Part shown: positions 1 to 6,152 of the stretch, one piece after another | Numbering within the stretch: position 1 is the first letter of the stretch | Layout: the number at the start of each line of letters is the position of its first letter | Origin: a bacterium | Lineage (GTDB): Bacteria; JAMCPX01 | Length of the DNA: 9,621 bases | Direction of reading: 5' to 3' | Assembly (NCBI GenBank): GCA_021800575.1 | Contig: JAJYYW010000032.1 | Span: 1 to 9,621, forward strand | Translations under genes and position numbers: made by a program | The notes under the pieces: generated by a model | Databases searched by the model: none | Told to the model about the DNA's origin: nothing | Seen by the model: the letters and a program-made list of their open reading frames with translations, nothing else

Positions 1-548
1 TAGATTTCTTCCGTGCCCGTCTTCTTTGCAACAAACGCTATTTTGGAACCGGCAAGTCCGGGATGACCGGTAAACGCATCGATGATATCGTTAGCTATGC
101 TGTTGCCGATATAGCGAATATCGCTGAGACGGCCGGTGTATTGTTTCGACAACAGGGATTTGCCCTGCACAACGTCGTAGAGGTACACCTCCACGACGGC
201 ATTACTGCCCTGCACGTTGTACGCCATCTTGACCAGACCCTCTGCACCGATATCCGTCCAGTCCTTGAGGCTGAACTGCCCGAGCAGCAGACCCGCTTTT
301 TTCTCTATGAACATGGCGGGATTCATGACCGAGAAATACCCGGATGTATCCAGCGCATTGGCAACCACCGTGTAGAGGAGCTGGACATCGTTGAGATTCG
401 AGCCGGGACCCGCAACGGGCTTAGTCACGGCAATGGGCAGCCGGGTGATGGTCGGGGCATTGATATCGATGTAGGTCATTGCATACGCAGTGCGGCACGT
501 GAAGAGTGATGCAACGACTGCGGCAACCATAAGTACTCTGTTTTTCAT
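1..548 (-). CDS. tolB: TolB, periplasmic Tol-Pal protein (3' end beyond window)
   Basis: TolB is the periplasmic beta-propeller protein that links TolA and Pal during outer-membrane constriction at cell division. Only the first 182 codons lie in the window; the frame is open to the left edge. Residues 1-23 form a Sec signal peptide: a basic start (MKNR), a hydrophobic core, and a likely cleavage site after AYA. The mature part matches the TolB N-terminal domain, ending in the segment IANDIIDAFTGHPG followed by SKIAFVAKTG, which is the usual junction into the first propeller blade. The ATG lies inside the tolA stop region (ATGA overlap) and has a good Shine-Dalgarno site, AAGGAAGG at 555-562, six bases upstream. 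Co-translation with tolA is therefore likely. No frameshift is seen in the visible part. Identification rests on this N-terminal domain plus the tolQRA context. The propeller itself cannot be checked here. Confidence 0.93.
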   Translation of the reverse strand, partial: MKNRVLMVAAVVASLFTCRTAYAMTYIDINAPTITRLPIAVTKPVAGPGSNLNDVQLLYTVVANALDTSGYFSVMNPAMFIEKKAGLLLGQFSLKDWTDIGAEGLVKMAYNVQGSNAVVEVYLYDVVQGKSLLSKQYTGRLSDIRYIGNSIANDIIDAFTGHPGLAGSKIAFVAKKTGTEEI

Positions 549-1300
549 TTACATCCTTCCTTACAGCTAAATTTTATGCCTATGTCTATACTTTTTTGGA
601 GCCAGCTTGGAGGAAAAGGAGCCAGAGGAGATGCCTTTTTTATAGCACGAATGGCCGTCTGATCAAAATAAATATTTCCGGAGCTCTTTTCCACGCTCAT
701 GTCCGTAATCGTACCATCCCTCTGCAGAGTTATCGTGATGACCGTTTCATAACCGTAGCTCGATGCAGCCATGCTCGGGGGAACAAGCCAGGCATCGCGT
801 ATCCTCTGCCAGACCAGTGCGTAGTATTGCTGTGCCGCCGGTCCGGACGGCATGCCGTTGCCGGTGCTGCCGGCTGCCGCACTGCTCCCGGGAGACGTGA
901 TTTCGCCCTTGATTGCCTGCTCGATTGCAGTGAGCATCTGCTGCTGACGGACCTCACGGTTGATGTGCCGGATGGCGGAGAGCAATTCATGCTGGGGGGG
1001 GGCTTTCGATTCGATCGGCAGGATCATCCGCGGAGCAGGCCGCGGTGCCGCGGGACGCTGCTGCTCCTGCTGAACCCGGGGCCGGGGAGCCGGACGGACC
1101 GCTTCAGCCGCACGTCCCTGTTCTTCCGACGGTCCCGGGGAGGTGACGAGACTCACCGTATAAACAGGATTATAGTTAATCGATCGTGAAGGGATGAGAC
1201 TGCCAAACAGCAGGACAACGATTATCAGAACATGAACACCTGCCGAAAACGCTGCGGTCTTATAGAACAAGCTGTGCTGGTGAATGAATTCATCCTTCAT
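545..1300 (-). CDS. tolA: TolA-like periplasm-spanning protein with TonB-type C-terminus
   Basis: By position this is TolA, which transmits the force of the TolQR motor to TolB and Pal. It has 251 residues. A short cytoplasmic start is followed by one membrane anchor (about residues 14-35), a Pro/Ala/Arg/Gln-rich linker (about 64-91), a charged helical stretch (about 103-133), a small Gly/Ser/Ala linker, and a TonB/TolA C-terminal domain (about 158-245). The last begins YYALVWQRIRDAW and contains ITITLQRDGTI and a DQTAIRAIKKASPLAPFP segment, typical of the family. E. coli TolA is about 420 residues with a long helical domain II; here that domain is very short and the linker is TonB-like. The start codon overlaps the tolR stop (ATGA), with no convincing Shine-Dalgarno site of its own, so translation probably depends on coupling to tolR. 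Two cysteines (246 and 250) sit near the C-terminus. Many annotations would call this 'TonB family protein' or 'cell envelope integrity protein TolA'. Confidence 0.88.
   Translation of the reverse strand: MKDEFIHQHSLFYKTAAFSAGVHVLIIVVLLFGSLIPSRSINYNPVYTVSLVTSPGPSEEQGRAAEAVRPAPRPRVQQEQQRPAAPRPAPRMILPIESKAPPQHELLSAIRHINREVRQQQMLTAIEQAIKGEITSPGSSAAAGSTGNGMPSGPAAQQYYALVWQRIRDAWLVPPSMAASSYGYETVITITLQRDGTITDMSVEKSSGNIYFDQTAIRAIKKASPLAPFPPSWLQKSIDIGIKFSCKEGCK
994..1002 (-). repeat. Nine-base C homopolymer inside tolA
   Basis: The plus strand carries nine consecutive G, which read as nine C on the coding strand of tolA. They encode Ala100-Pro101-Pro102 and the first base of Gln103. The frame is open on both sides at the length seen here. 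Gain or loss of one base would remove the C-terminal TonB/TolA domain. Confidence 0.9.
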
Positions 1301-1707
1301 CGTTCGTGTAAAGGTTCTGTCACCATGCCGAGCTCCTGAATACCGGCGGCCTTGATCTCTGACATAACCCTCACAACGAACCCATACGGAACGTCCTTAT
1401 CCGCTTTCAAAAACACCTGTTTGTTTTTATTGTACGCATGGAGCGCTTTTAATGTTGTACCGAGTTCATTGATAGTGTACGGGTTCTTGTTGATGTAGAT
1501 CTTTTGATCCTTGGTAATGGTTATCATGAGCTTCTCTTCCTGAGACTTGAGACTCTGGGCGCGCGCCTGCGGCAGGTTCACCTTTATGCCCTGCTGCAGC
1601 ATGGGCGCAGTGACCATAAAAATAATGAGGAGCACCAGCATAACATCCACGAGTGGTGTTACGTTGATCTCGGAAAACGATTGTTTGCTGTTACCGCTGA
1701 ACGCCAT
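1297..1707 (-). CDS. tolR: TolR, ExbD/TolR-family motor protein
   Basis: TolR is the inner-membrane partner of TolQ. Its single transmembrane helix carries the aspartate that takes part in proton flow, and its periplasmic domain contacts peptidoglycan. The 136-residue length is typical. The N-terminus has the family signature EINVTPLVDVMLVLL, with Asp21 in the membrane helix (about residues 17-37; equivalent to Asp23 of E. coli TolR). The ExbD/TolR periplasmic domain follows, including VFLKADKDVPYGFVVRVM. The gene overlaps the end of tolQ by 17 bases and its own stop overlaps the tolA start, so tolQ, tolR and tolA form a tightly coupled unit. The Shine-Dalgarno site is weak, consistent with coupling. 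ExbD is the alternative name for the family, but the adjacent tolB and pal make TolR the better call. Confidence 0.95.
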   Translation of the reverse strand: MAFSGNSKQSFSEINVTPLVDVMLVLLIIFMVTAPMLQQGIKVNLPQARAQSLKSQEEKLMITITKDQKIYINKNPYTINELGTTLKALHAYNKNKQVFLKADKDVPYGFVVRVMSEIKAAGIQELGMVTEPLHER

Positions 1708-2425
1708 TCGTCCGTATATACCTTTCGAACATGTTGAGCATTTCTATGATGAATGCATCCATATCATCCACAAAGACCTTGATCCTTCTCTGGAAATAGT
1801 TGTACGCCAGGACCGCCGGTATCGCGGCGAACAGTCCCATCGCCGTCGTGATCAGCGCCTCAGAGATACCCGGCGCCACGATCGCAAGGCTTGCGGACTC
1901 CGTGATGCCGATACTCCTGAATGCAGCCATGATGCCCCATACCGTTCCAAACAGGCCGATAAACGGCGAAGCGCTGCCCGTGGATGCAAGGAAGGAAAGG
2001 AGGTCTTCCAGCTTGTTGACCTCAACAAGGGTTACCTTACGCATCGCCCTCTCGATAATTTCGAGGCTCACGGGTGCATCATCCTCCGTCTCCGCCCTTG
2101 AACCTTTTTTCCGCATCGCTGTTTTATAACCGACATCAAAGATGGACTTCAGATACGAGGCAGGCTTCGATCTGGTCTCTTCGTACACCTCACTGAGGGT
2201 CTTCCCCCCGATAAACGCATCCATAAACTCATCAGCCGCCCGGGATATTTTTTTGTAGGAAATATACTTGAAGACAATGATTGCCCAGCTGAAAATTGAC
2301 ATGATCAGCAGAATAATGAGGACTGCCTTCGCCACGGGTCCCGCAGCAAGTATCATGGACCCGATGGATCCGGTATTGCTCTGTCCGACAACGGCCAAAC
2401 CGGCGATCGTTATGAGATTGTTCAT
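1691..2425 (-). CDS. tolQ: TolQ, MotA/TolQ/ExbB-family proton channel
   Basis: TolQ forms the pentameric inner-membrane channel that uses the proton motive force to drive TolR and TolA. The protein has 244 residues, close to the usual 225-245. Three transmembrane helices are visible at about residues 30-53, 146-170 and 183-207, with a cytoplasmic domain of about 90 residues between the first two. The MotA/TolQ/ExbB motifs SPFIGLFGTVWGIM (with Thr161) and SEALITTAMGLFAAIPA (with Thr194) line helices 2 and 3; these threonines match the functional Thr145 and Thr178 of E. coli TolQ. The ATG has GAGGA at 2437-2441, eleven bases upstream, a slightly long spacing. The gene lies only 20 bases downstream of a terminator-like hairpin that follows pal, so its expression may depend on read-through. 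It overlaps tolR by 17 bases. Confidence 0.95.
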   Translation of the reverse strand: MNNLITIAGLAVVGQSNTGSIGSMILAAGPVAKAVLIILLIMSIFSWAIIVFKYISYKKISRAADEFMDAFIGGKTLSEVYEETRSKPASYLKSIFDVGYKTAMRKKGSRAETEDDAPVSLEIIERAMRKVTLVEVNKLEDLLSFLASTGSASPFIGLFGTVWGIMAAFRSIGITESASLAIVAPGISEALITTAMGLFAAIPAVLAYNYFQRRIKVFVDDMDAFIIEMLNMFERYIRTNGVQR

Positions 2426-2445
2426 GTTTTTGTACGTCCTCTTCT

Positions 2446-2476
2446 AAAAATATCCCCGGCGTGCAGCCGGGGATAT
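2446..2476 (-). terminator. Rho-independent terminator-like hairpin between pal and tolQ
   Basis: A perfect 11-bp inverted repeat (arms ATATCCCCGGC at 2450-2460 and GCCGGGGATAT at 2466-2476) encloses a five-base loop. Read on the minus strand, the hairpin ends in a run of five T (2446-2450). It sits 24 bases after the pal stop and 20 bases before the tolQ start, so it would end or attenuate the pal transcript, leaving only the tolQ ribosome binding site downstream. The stem is GC-rich and the T run short, so partial termination is plausible. Confidence 0.75.
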
Positions 2477-2500
2477 CATAGTGACTTCTTCCCTTCTGCC

Positions 2501-3028
2501 TTACTTGACGATATGCAACTCTGCCCTTCTGTTCATAGCCCACGCCTTCTCGTTGTTCTGAGGGTCGATGGGGTCTGATTTACCATAGCTGATGGTGGAC
2601 AGACGATCCGCAGCAACACCAAGCGTAACCAGGTAATCCTTGGCTGACTGTGCCCTCTTCTCGCCGAGCGCAAGGTTGTACTCAACCGAGCCTCTGTCAT
2701 CGCAGTAGCCCGCAACCTGTACCTTGACATTCGGGTTCTCGTTTAACACCTTGGCGTCGCCTTCCAGTACGGTTTTCGCATCAGGCCTGATATTATATTT
2801 ATTGAAGTCGAAGTGGATCATCAAAAGTTCCTTTTGAATCTCCTCAATGGTCTTCTCCGCTGGCTGCTGCGCCTGTGCAGCTACCGCCGGTGCCGGCTGT
2901 GAGGGCTGTGGTGCCGCCTGTGTTGCCTGTGGTTTTTCTTCCGGTTTTACTGTTTCCTTGTTTGCACAACCCGCTACTGTAAAACCGACAATAGCGAGCA
3001 GACTTAAAATCACGGTTATTTTTTTCAT
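2501..3028 (-). CDS. pal: Pal, peptidoglycan-associated OmpA-like lipoprotein
   Basis: Pal is the outer-membrane lipoprotein that binds peptidoglycan and TolB. The protein has 175 residues. A lipoprotein signal peptide (residues 1-20) ends in the lipobox VAGC, with Cys21 as the lipidated residue. Ala22 at position +2 fits sorting to the outer membrane. A Pro/Ala/Gln-rich tether (about 28-57) leads to an OmpA-like domain (about 66-175). It contains IHFDFNKYNIRPDA, the peptidoglycan-binding stretch AGYCDDRGSVEYNLALGEKRA (107-127 region), and NRRAELHIVK at the end. The usual histidine of the GHxDxRG motif is tyrosine here (Tyr108). The start has a strong Shine-Dalgarno site, GGGAGG (3033-3038), four bases upstream, and a promoter-like sequence lies 22-50 bases upstream. 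The gene lies before tolQ, whereas in most Proteobacteria pal follows tolB. Confidence 0.95.
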   Translation of the reverse strand: MKKITVILSLLAIVGFTVAGCANKETVKPEEKPQATQAAPQPSQPAPAVAAQAQQPAEKTIEEIQKELLMIHFDFNKYNIRPDAKTVLEGDAKVLNENPNVKVQVAGYCDDRGSVEYNLALGEKRAQSAKDYLVTLGVAADRLSTISYGKSDPIDPQNNEKAWAMNRRAELHIVK

Positions 3029-3049
3029 GGTACCTCCCTTTTTTGTCTA

Positions 3050-3078
3050 TATGTAAAGCACGAAAGCGTATAAGTCAA
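3050..3078 (-). promoter_or_regulatory. Sigma70-like promoter for pal
   Basis: On the minus strand, TTGACT (3073-3078; five of six consensus bases) is separated by 17 bases from TACATA (3050-3055; a weak -10). The predicted start of transcription is about 15-20 bases before the pal ATG and just upstream of its Shine-Dalgarno site. It lies in the 69-base gap after the chemoreceptor gene. This is a pattern match only. Confidence 0.4.
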
Positions 3079-3089
3079 TCATTGATTGA
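3075..3089. repeat. 15-bp perfect palindrome overlapping the pal -35 box
   Basis: TCAATCA and TGATTGA flank a single central base. Four bases of the palindrome overlap the -35 element of the predicted pal promoter. It has no T run on either strand, so it is not an intrinsic terminator; it could be an operator. The sequence also lies only nine bases past the chemoreceptor stop codon. Confidence 0.35.
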
Positions 3090-3097
3090 ACGTCCCG

Positions 3098-5173
3098 TTA
3101 TTCCAGTTTAAACCACTCCACGCTGTCCCGTAAATACGCGAGTGTCTCCTTCAGCTTGGTCAGCAGAGCCTCGGTCTGCCTGATGGTCGAGACGTTTTCT
3201 TCGATGTTTTTCAGGCTATTGTCAATGGTATCGACGGCGGTCTTGTTTTCCTTCTTCTGAATGCCGAGCGTCTGATTGACGTTCGTGATGGCGTGCATGG
3301 TGGTTTCGGCGTTCTTTGCAATGAGCTGTATGCTCTTCGTCTGCTCGGACGTGGCACTATGAAGCTTGTTCGTCAGGTCTTTGATACCGTCGACGGTCTG
3401 GCTGATCTGCGACGTTCCGCTCACCTGATCGTTCATGGCGGTCAGTATCTGCTTCGAAACTTTCGATATCATCTCCTGTGCCTCGGCAATGGTGTTCATG
3501 GTGATTGTCTGTTCTTTGATCATTTTTTCTATGGACATGGTCACGGAACGGGCGTTCTTGGTACTTTCGTTGATGACGGAGAGCTTCTTGTGAGTCGTAC
3601 GGGTGAGGTTGATACCCTCTTCCACGGCCTTCATGCCGCTGTCCGCCGCAAGTTTAGCTTTCTGCATCTCCGTATTGATGCTCTTGACGATCCGGTCGAT
3701 CTCGGTCGTCGATATCCTCGTCCTCTCGGCCAGCTCGTTGATCTCCTGCGCCACAACGACGAATCCCTTCCCGTGCTCGCCGGCCTGGTTGGCGATGATC
3801 GCCGCATTCAGTGCAAGCAGATTGGTCTTGTCCGCGATCTGGTTGATGCTGTCCAGCACCTCTGCTATCTGATTCGAGCTCCTGACGAGCAGATTGATGG
3901 AATTGACGATCTCGTCCGTCGTCTGCTTGATCCTGCCGATGCCTTCTATCGTGATGTCCGCGGACTTCAAACCATCCAGCGACTCGTTGACCACGACCTC
4001 GGCGAGCTTCGAGTTGTTGATCGAATACTCGCTGATCTCCTTCGTGGACGATCGTATCTCGTGGACGGACGAGCTGGACTCCTCAATATACTTCGAAAGC
4101 TCGCCCAGGTTGTTCGTGACTTCCTTGATGGAACTCACGATCTCTTCTATGGATATGGATATGTCTCCGATGGAAACGGTCAGCCGCTCGGCGGAATTAT
4201 CCACCTCTCCGATGGAGCCTGTAAACTGGTTCAGCGCCGAGGTAAGATCCGAATACTGCGTGACAACGCCTTCCATGGTATTCGCAATCGACTCTATCGC
4301 CGCTATGGTCGAGTTGATGGAACCGAAGGCCGTCTTGAGTCCCGCTATCTCCCGCGACGAGGCCTTCTCGAGGCTGTTGTACGTTTCCGACAGGGCGGCG
4401 GATATCCCCACCACGTCCTTGGTCACATCGCGGATCTTTGCTATGACGTCCTTTAACTTGATCGTTGTATCATTGAACGCATGCGTGAGCATCCCCAGCT
4501 CGTCGGACGAATAGACCTCTGCACTGTGCGAGAGATCTCCGCTCCCGACTTGCTTGGTATGAGCCAGCAGTTTCGCCGCGGGCTTGGTAATGATGAACCC
4601 GGCAAAATAGGTTATTAAAACAATGATAAGGTAGGCAAACGCAGCGGTCCATATATTCTGGTCATAGACCTCAAAGATAAACGCCGCCACTTTCCTGCTG
4701 GACAGCGTAATGGCGATGTACGCGGCAGTATTCCCGTTCGCATCATCGATCGGTGAGACAAAATACCGGTCTCTGTCCGACGAGATGATGGAAATGCCGG
4801 GTTTTGGGGATTTTAAATACGTCTGTAACTTTCCCGGCAGGGTCCGGACATTGCCGAGTTCGGAGGATGAGGCGACGATCGCTCCGTCCGGCGTAAACAC
4901 GTTCACCGAGGAGATTCCCTCAACCAGGTGCATAATGCCCGACACCGTGGAACCGGATACCGCAAGGCCCACACCCGTAAAATCCTGGCCCGAAAGTCCG
5001 GCGCCGATGCGCTTTGCTTCCTGTCGCAGCAGGCTCTCGGTCTCGACAGTGATCAGGCCTGAAAACTGCGATTTCAGATTATACCAGCCGATGATCAGCT
5101 GTGAAGCCTCGAGCACGAATAACAGTCCGGCGATCAGCAGGGTAATTTTAATTCTTATATTCACATTAAACAC
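3098..5173 (-). CDS. Methyl-accepting chemotaxis protein with Cache-like sensor and long cytoplasmic rod
   Basis: This is a transmembrane chemoreceptor of 691 residues that would pass a ligand signal to CheA/CheW. Transmembrane helices lie at about residues 8-30 and 173-196. The periplasmic domain between them (about 140 residues) contains NVFTPDGAIVASSS and a YIAITLS strand, the pattern of a single Cache-type fold. A HAMP domain follows (about 193-245; Pro198, SGDLS, DELGMLTHAFN). The rest is a helical hairpin whose tip is at about residue 467, within NLLALNAAIIANQAGEHGKG and GFVVVAQEINELAERT. About 220 residues lie on each side of the tip, so the rod is much longer than that of E. coli Tsr. 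The tip differs from the canonical E-A-A-R pattern (Ile460, Asn462, Gln463). There is no C-terminal NWETF-type pentapeptide; the protein ends in EWFKLE. The start is GTG, supported by an ideal Shine-Dalgarno site. No che genes are nearby and the ligand is unknown. Confidence 0.93.
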   Translation of the reverse strand: MFNVNIRIKITLLIAGLLFVLEASQLIIGWYNLKSQFSGLITVETESLLRQEAKRIGAGLSGQDFTGVGLAVSGSTVSGIMHLVEGISSVNVFTPDGAIVASSSELGNVRTLPGKLQTYLKSPKPGISIISSDRDRYFVSPIDDANGNTAAYIAITLSSRKVAAFIFEVYDQNIWTAAFAYLIIVLITYFAGFIITKPAAKLLAHTKQVGSGDLSHSAEVYSSDELGMLTHAFNDTTIKLKDVIAKIRDVTKDVVGISAALSETYNSLEKASSREIAGLKTAFGSINSTIAAIESIANTMEGVVTQYSDLTSALNQFTGSIGEVDNSAERLTVSIGDISISIEEIVSSIKEVTNNLGELSKYIEESSSSVHEIRSSTKEISEYSINNSKLAEVVVNESLDGLKSADITIEGIGRIKQTTDEIVNSINLLVRSSNQIAEVLDSINQIADKTNLLALNAAIIANQAGEHGKGFVVVAQEINELAERTRISTTEIDRIVKSINTEMQKAKLAADSGMKAVEEGINLTRTTHKKLSVINESTKNARSVTMSIEKMIKEQTITMNTIAEAQEMISKVSKQILTAMNDQVSGTSQISQTVDGIKDLTNKLHSATSEQTKSIQLIAKNAETTMHAITNVNQTLGIQKKENKTAVDTIDNSLKNIEENVSTIRQTEALLTKLKETLAYLRDSVEWFKLE

Positions 5174-5180
5174 GTTCGAG

Positions 5181-5187
5181 CCTCCTT
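5181..5187 (-). promoter_or_regulatory. Ribosome binding site that fixes the GTG start of the chemoreceptor
   Basis: AAGGAGG on the minus strand lies seven bases upstream of the GTG at 5171-5173. No in-frame ATG occurs near the N-terminus before the first membrane helix, so this near-perfect site decides the start. A second GTG three codons further on is less well placed. Confidence 0.8.
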
Positions 5188-5205
5188 ACTCCGCATACAA
5201 GAATA

Positions 5206-5235
5206 CCTATACACCAAGAACAGGTATACAATCAA
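5206..5235 (-). promoter_or_regulatory. Possible promoter for the chemoreceptor gene
   Basis: On the minus strand, TTGATT (5230-5235) and TATAGG (5206-5211) are spaced 18 bases apart, about 32 bases before the GTG start. Both boxes match the sigma70 consensus at four of six positions. An imperfect dyad (ATACCT at 5203-5208, AGGTAT at 5222-5227) overlaps it. Read-through from the upstream phosphatase gene is an equally good explanation of expression. Confidence 0.25.
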
Positions 5236-5277
5236 GTGGAGGGGCATTCAAGAATTATTATGGTGCTTCACAGCAGT

Positions 5278-6057
5278 TCAACCCTTGAGCACGCTGAGAA
5301 GAACATCATGGAGCCGCGTGTTGGAAACGACAATGTGGTCCGAATAGATAGAATACGGTTTGCCGGCAAAATCAGTAACCGTACCGCCCGCTTCTTTCAC
5401 TATCAGGGTTCCTGCAGCGACATCCCATGGCTTGAGCTTCATCTCCCAGAACCCGTCGAACCGTCCCGCTGCCACGTAACAAATATCCAGTGCAGCTGCA
5501 CCGTCACGCCGGACTGCCTGGGCCCTGCGGATGAACTTGATCCAGTTCTCGATATTGTTCTCGTCCGACGTCCTCAGATCGTACGGAAAACCGGTGGACA
5601 ACAGAGAACGTTCGAGGGATTCCGTTGCCGAAACAGAGAGCCTCCTGTTATTGAGGAACGCACCTTTCCCCCGGATGGCATGGAATAGTTCTTTCTTGAC
5701 AGGATCGTACACAACACCGACAACGACCGTGCCCCGGTATTCGACTGCTATGGAAACCGCGAAGAACGGATATGCATGAAAATAATTTGTGGTCCCGTCG
5801 AGAGGATCGACGATCCACTTGTAATCACTGGATCGTGCTATACCACCCGCTTCCTCGGAGAGAATAGAATGATCCGGAAACCTGCGCGCTATCGTCGTGA
5901 TGATGGTTTTCTCGGACACTGTGTCCACATCGGTCACGAGATCGGCAATTCCCTTGTACGAGACGCGCTTGGTGGTATGAACCCTTTTGTTTATGATACT
6001 CCCAGCCACACGTGCCGATCGTACGGCTATGTTCAGCAGTTCTGCGCCTGATATCAT
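5278..6057 (-). CDS. suhB: Inositol monophosphatase family protein (SuhB-like)
   Basis: This is a member of the Mg2+-dependent, Li+-sensitive sugar phosphatase family, which acts on inositol-1-phosphate and related substrates. From the ATG chosen here it has 259 residues, the usual length. All metal-binding motifs are present: DLVTDVDTVSEK, the SEEAG pair (Glu68 and Glu69), WIVDPLDGTTNYFH (Asp84 and Asp87), and KPWDVAAGTLIVKEAGG (Asp212) near the C-terminus. A TTG two codons further upstream (6063) is in frame, but GAGG at 6066-6069 is eight bases before the ATG and only two from the TTG, so ATG is preferred. The gene follows a strong extended -10 promoter and lies 104 bases before the chemoreceptor gene on the same strand. 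The exact substrate (inositol phosphate, fructose bisphosphate, histidinol phosphate or another) cannot be told from the motifs. Given the separate FBPA/P gene nearby, a role as the main fructose bisphosphatase is not required. Confidence 0.93.
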   Translation of the reverse strand: MISGAELLNIAVRSARVAGSIINKRVHTTKRVSYKGIADLVTDVDTVSEKTIITTIARRFPDHSILSEEAGGIARSSDYKWIVDPLDGTTNYFHAYPFFAVSIAVEYRGTVVVGVVYDPVKKELFHAIRGKGAFLNNRRLSVSATESLERSLLSTGFPYDLRTSDENNIENWIKFIRRAQAVRRDGAAALDICYVAAGRFDGFWEMKLKPWDVAAGTLIVKEAGGTVTDFAGKPYSIYSDHIVVSNTRLHDVLLSVLKG

Positions 6058-6065
6058 CGTCAAAA

Positions 6066-6069
6066 CCTC
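6066..6069 (-). promoter_or_regulatory. Ribosome binding site of the inositol monophosphatase gene
   Basis: GAGG on the minus strand lies eight bases upstream of the ATG at 6055-6057. It is too close to the alternative in-frame TTG at 6061-6063, so it favours the ATG. Confidence 0.6.
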
Positions 6070-6119
6070 ATTAATAGCGTTTCTTATTAAACCACTTTTT
6101 TAAAAATAACAAGAGATAA

Positions 6120-6128
6120 ATTATATCA
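6120..6128 (-). promoter_or_regulatory. Extended -10 promoter of the inositol monophosphatase gene
   Basis: The minus strand reads TGATATAAT, a perfect TGnTATAAT extended -10 element. No good -35 is found at 16-18 bases, which is normal for this promoter class. Transcription would begin near 6113 and give a leader of about 55 bases before the ATG. Confidence 0.5.
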
Positions 6129-6152
6129 ATGAGATCCACTGCCTAATTTTAC

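Noticed and set aside
63..509. An open frame on the plus strand at the left edge
   Set aside because: It is antisense to tolB, whose signal peptide and N-terminal domain read cleanly on the minus strand with a good ribosome binding site.
730..990. A minus-strand open frame of 86 codons inside tolA in another frame
   Set aside because: It overlaps the TolA coding region in a different frame and has no family likeness. It only shows what a frameshift at the C tract would encode.
3293..4456. A long open frame (387 codons) on the plus strand opposite the chemoreceptor
   Set aside because: It is an antisense shadow. The minus-strand protein has clear domains, a strong ribosome binding site and conserved motifs across the whole span, while the plus-strand product has no recognisable family and an Arg/Asp/Gly-heavy composition.
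5203..5227. Dyad ATACCT / AGGTAT upstream of the chemoreceptor gene
   Set aside because: Six-base arms 13 bases apart in an AT-rich spacer are expected by chance. It is mentioned only with the possible promoter there.
5278..6063. TTG at 6063 as the start of the inositol monophosphatase gene
   Set aside because: The Shine-Dalgarno GAGG is only two bases from it, but eight bases from the ATG two codons later.
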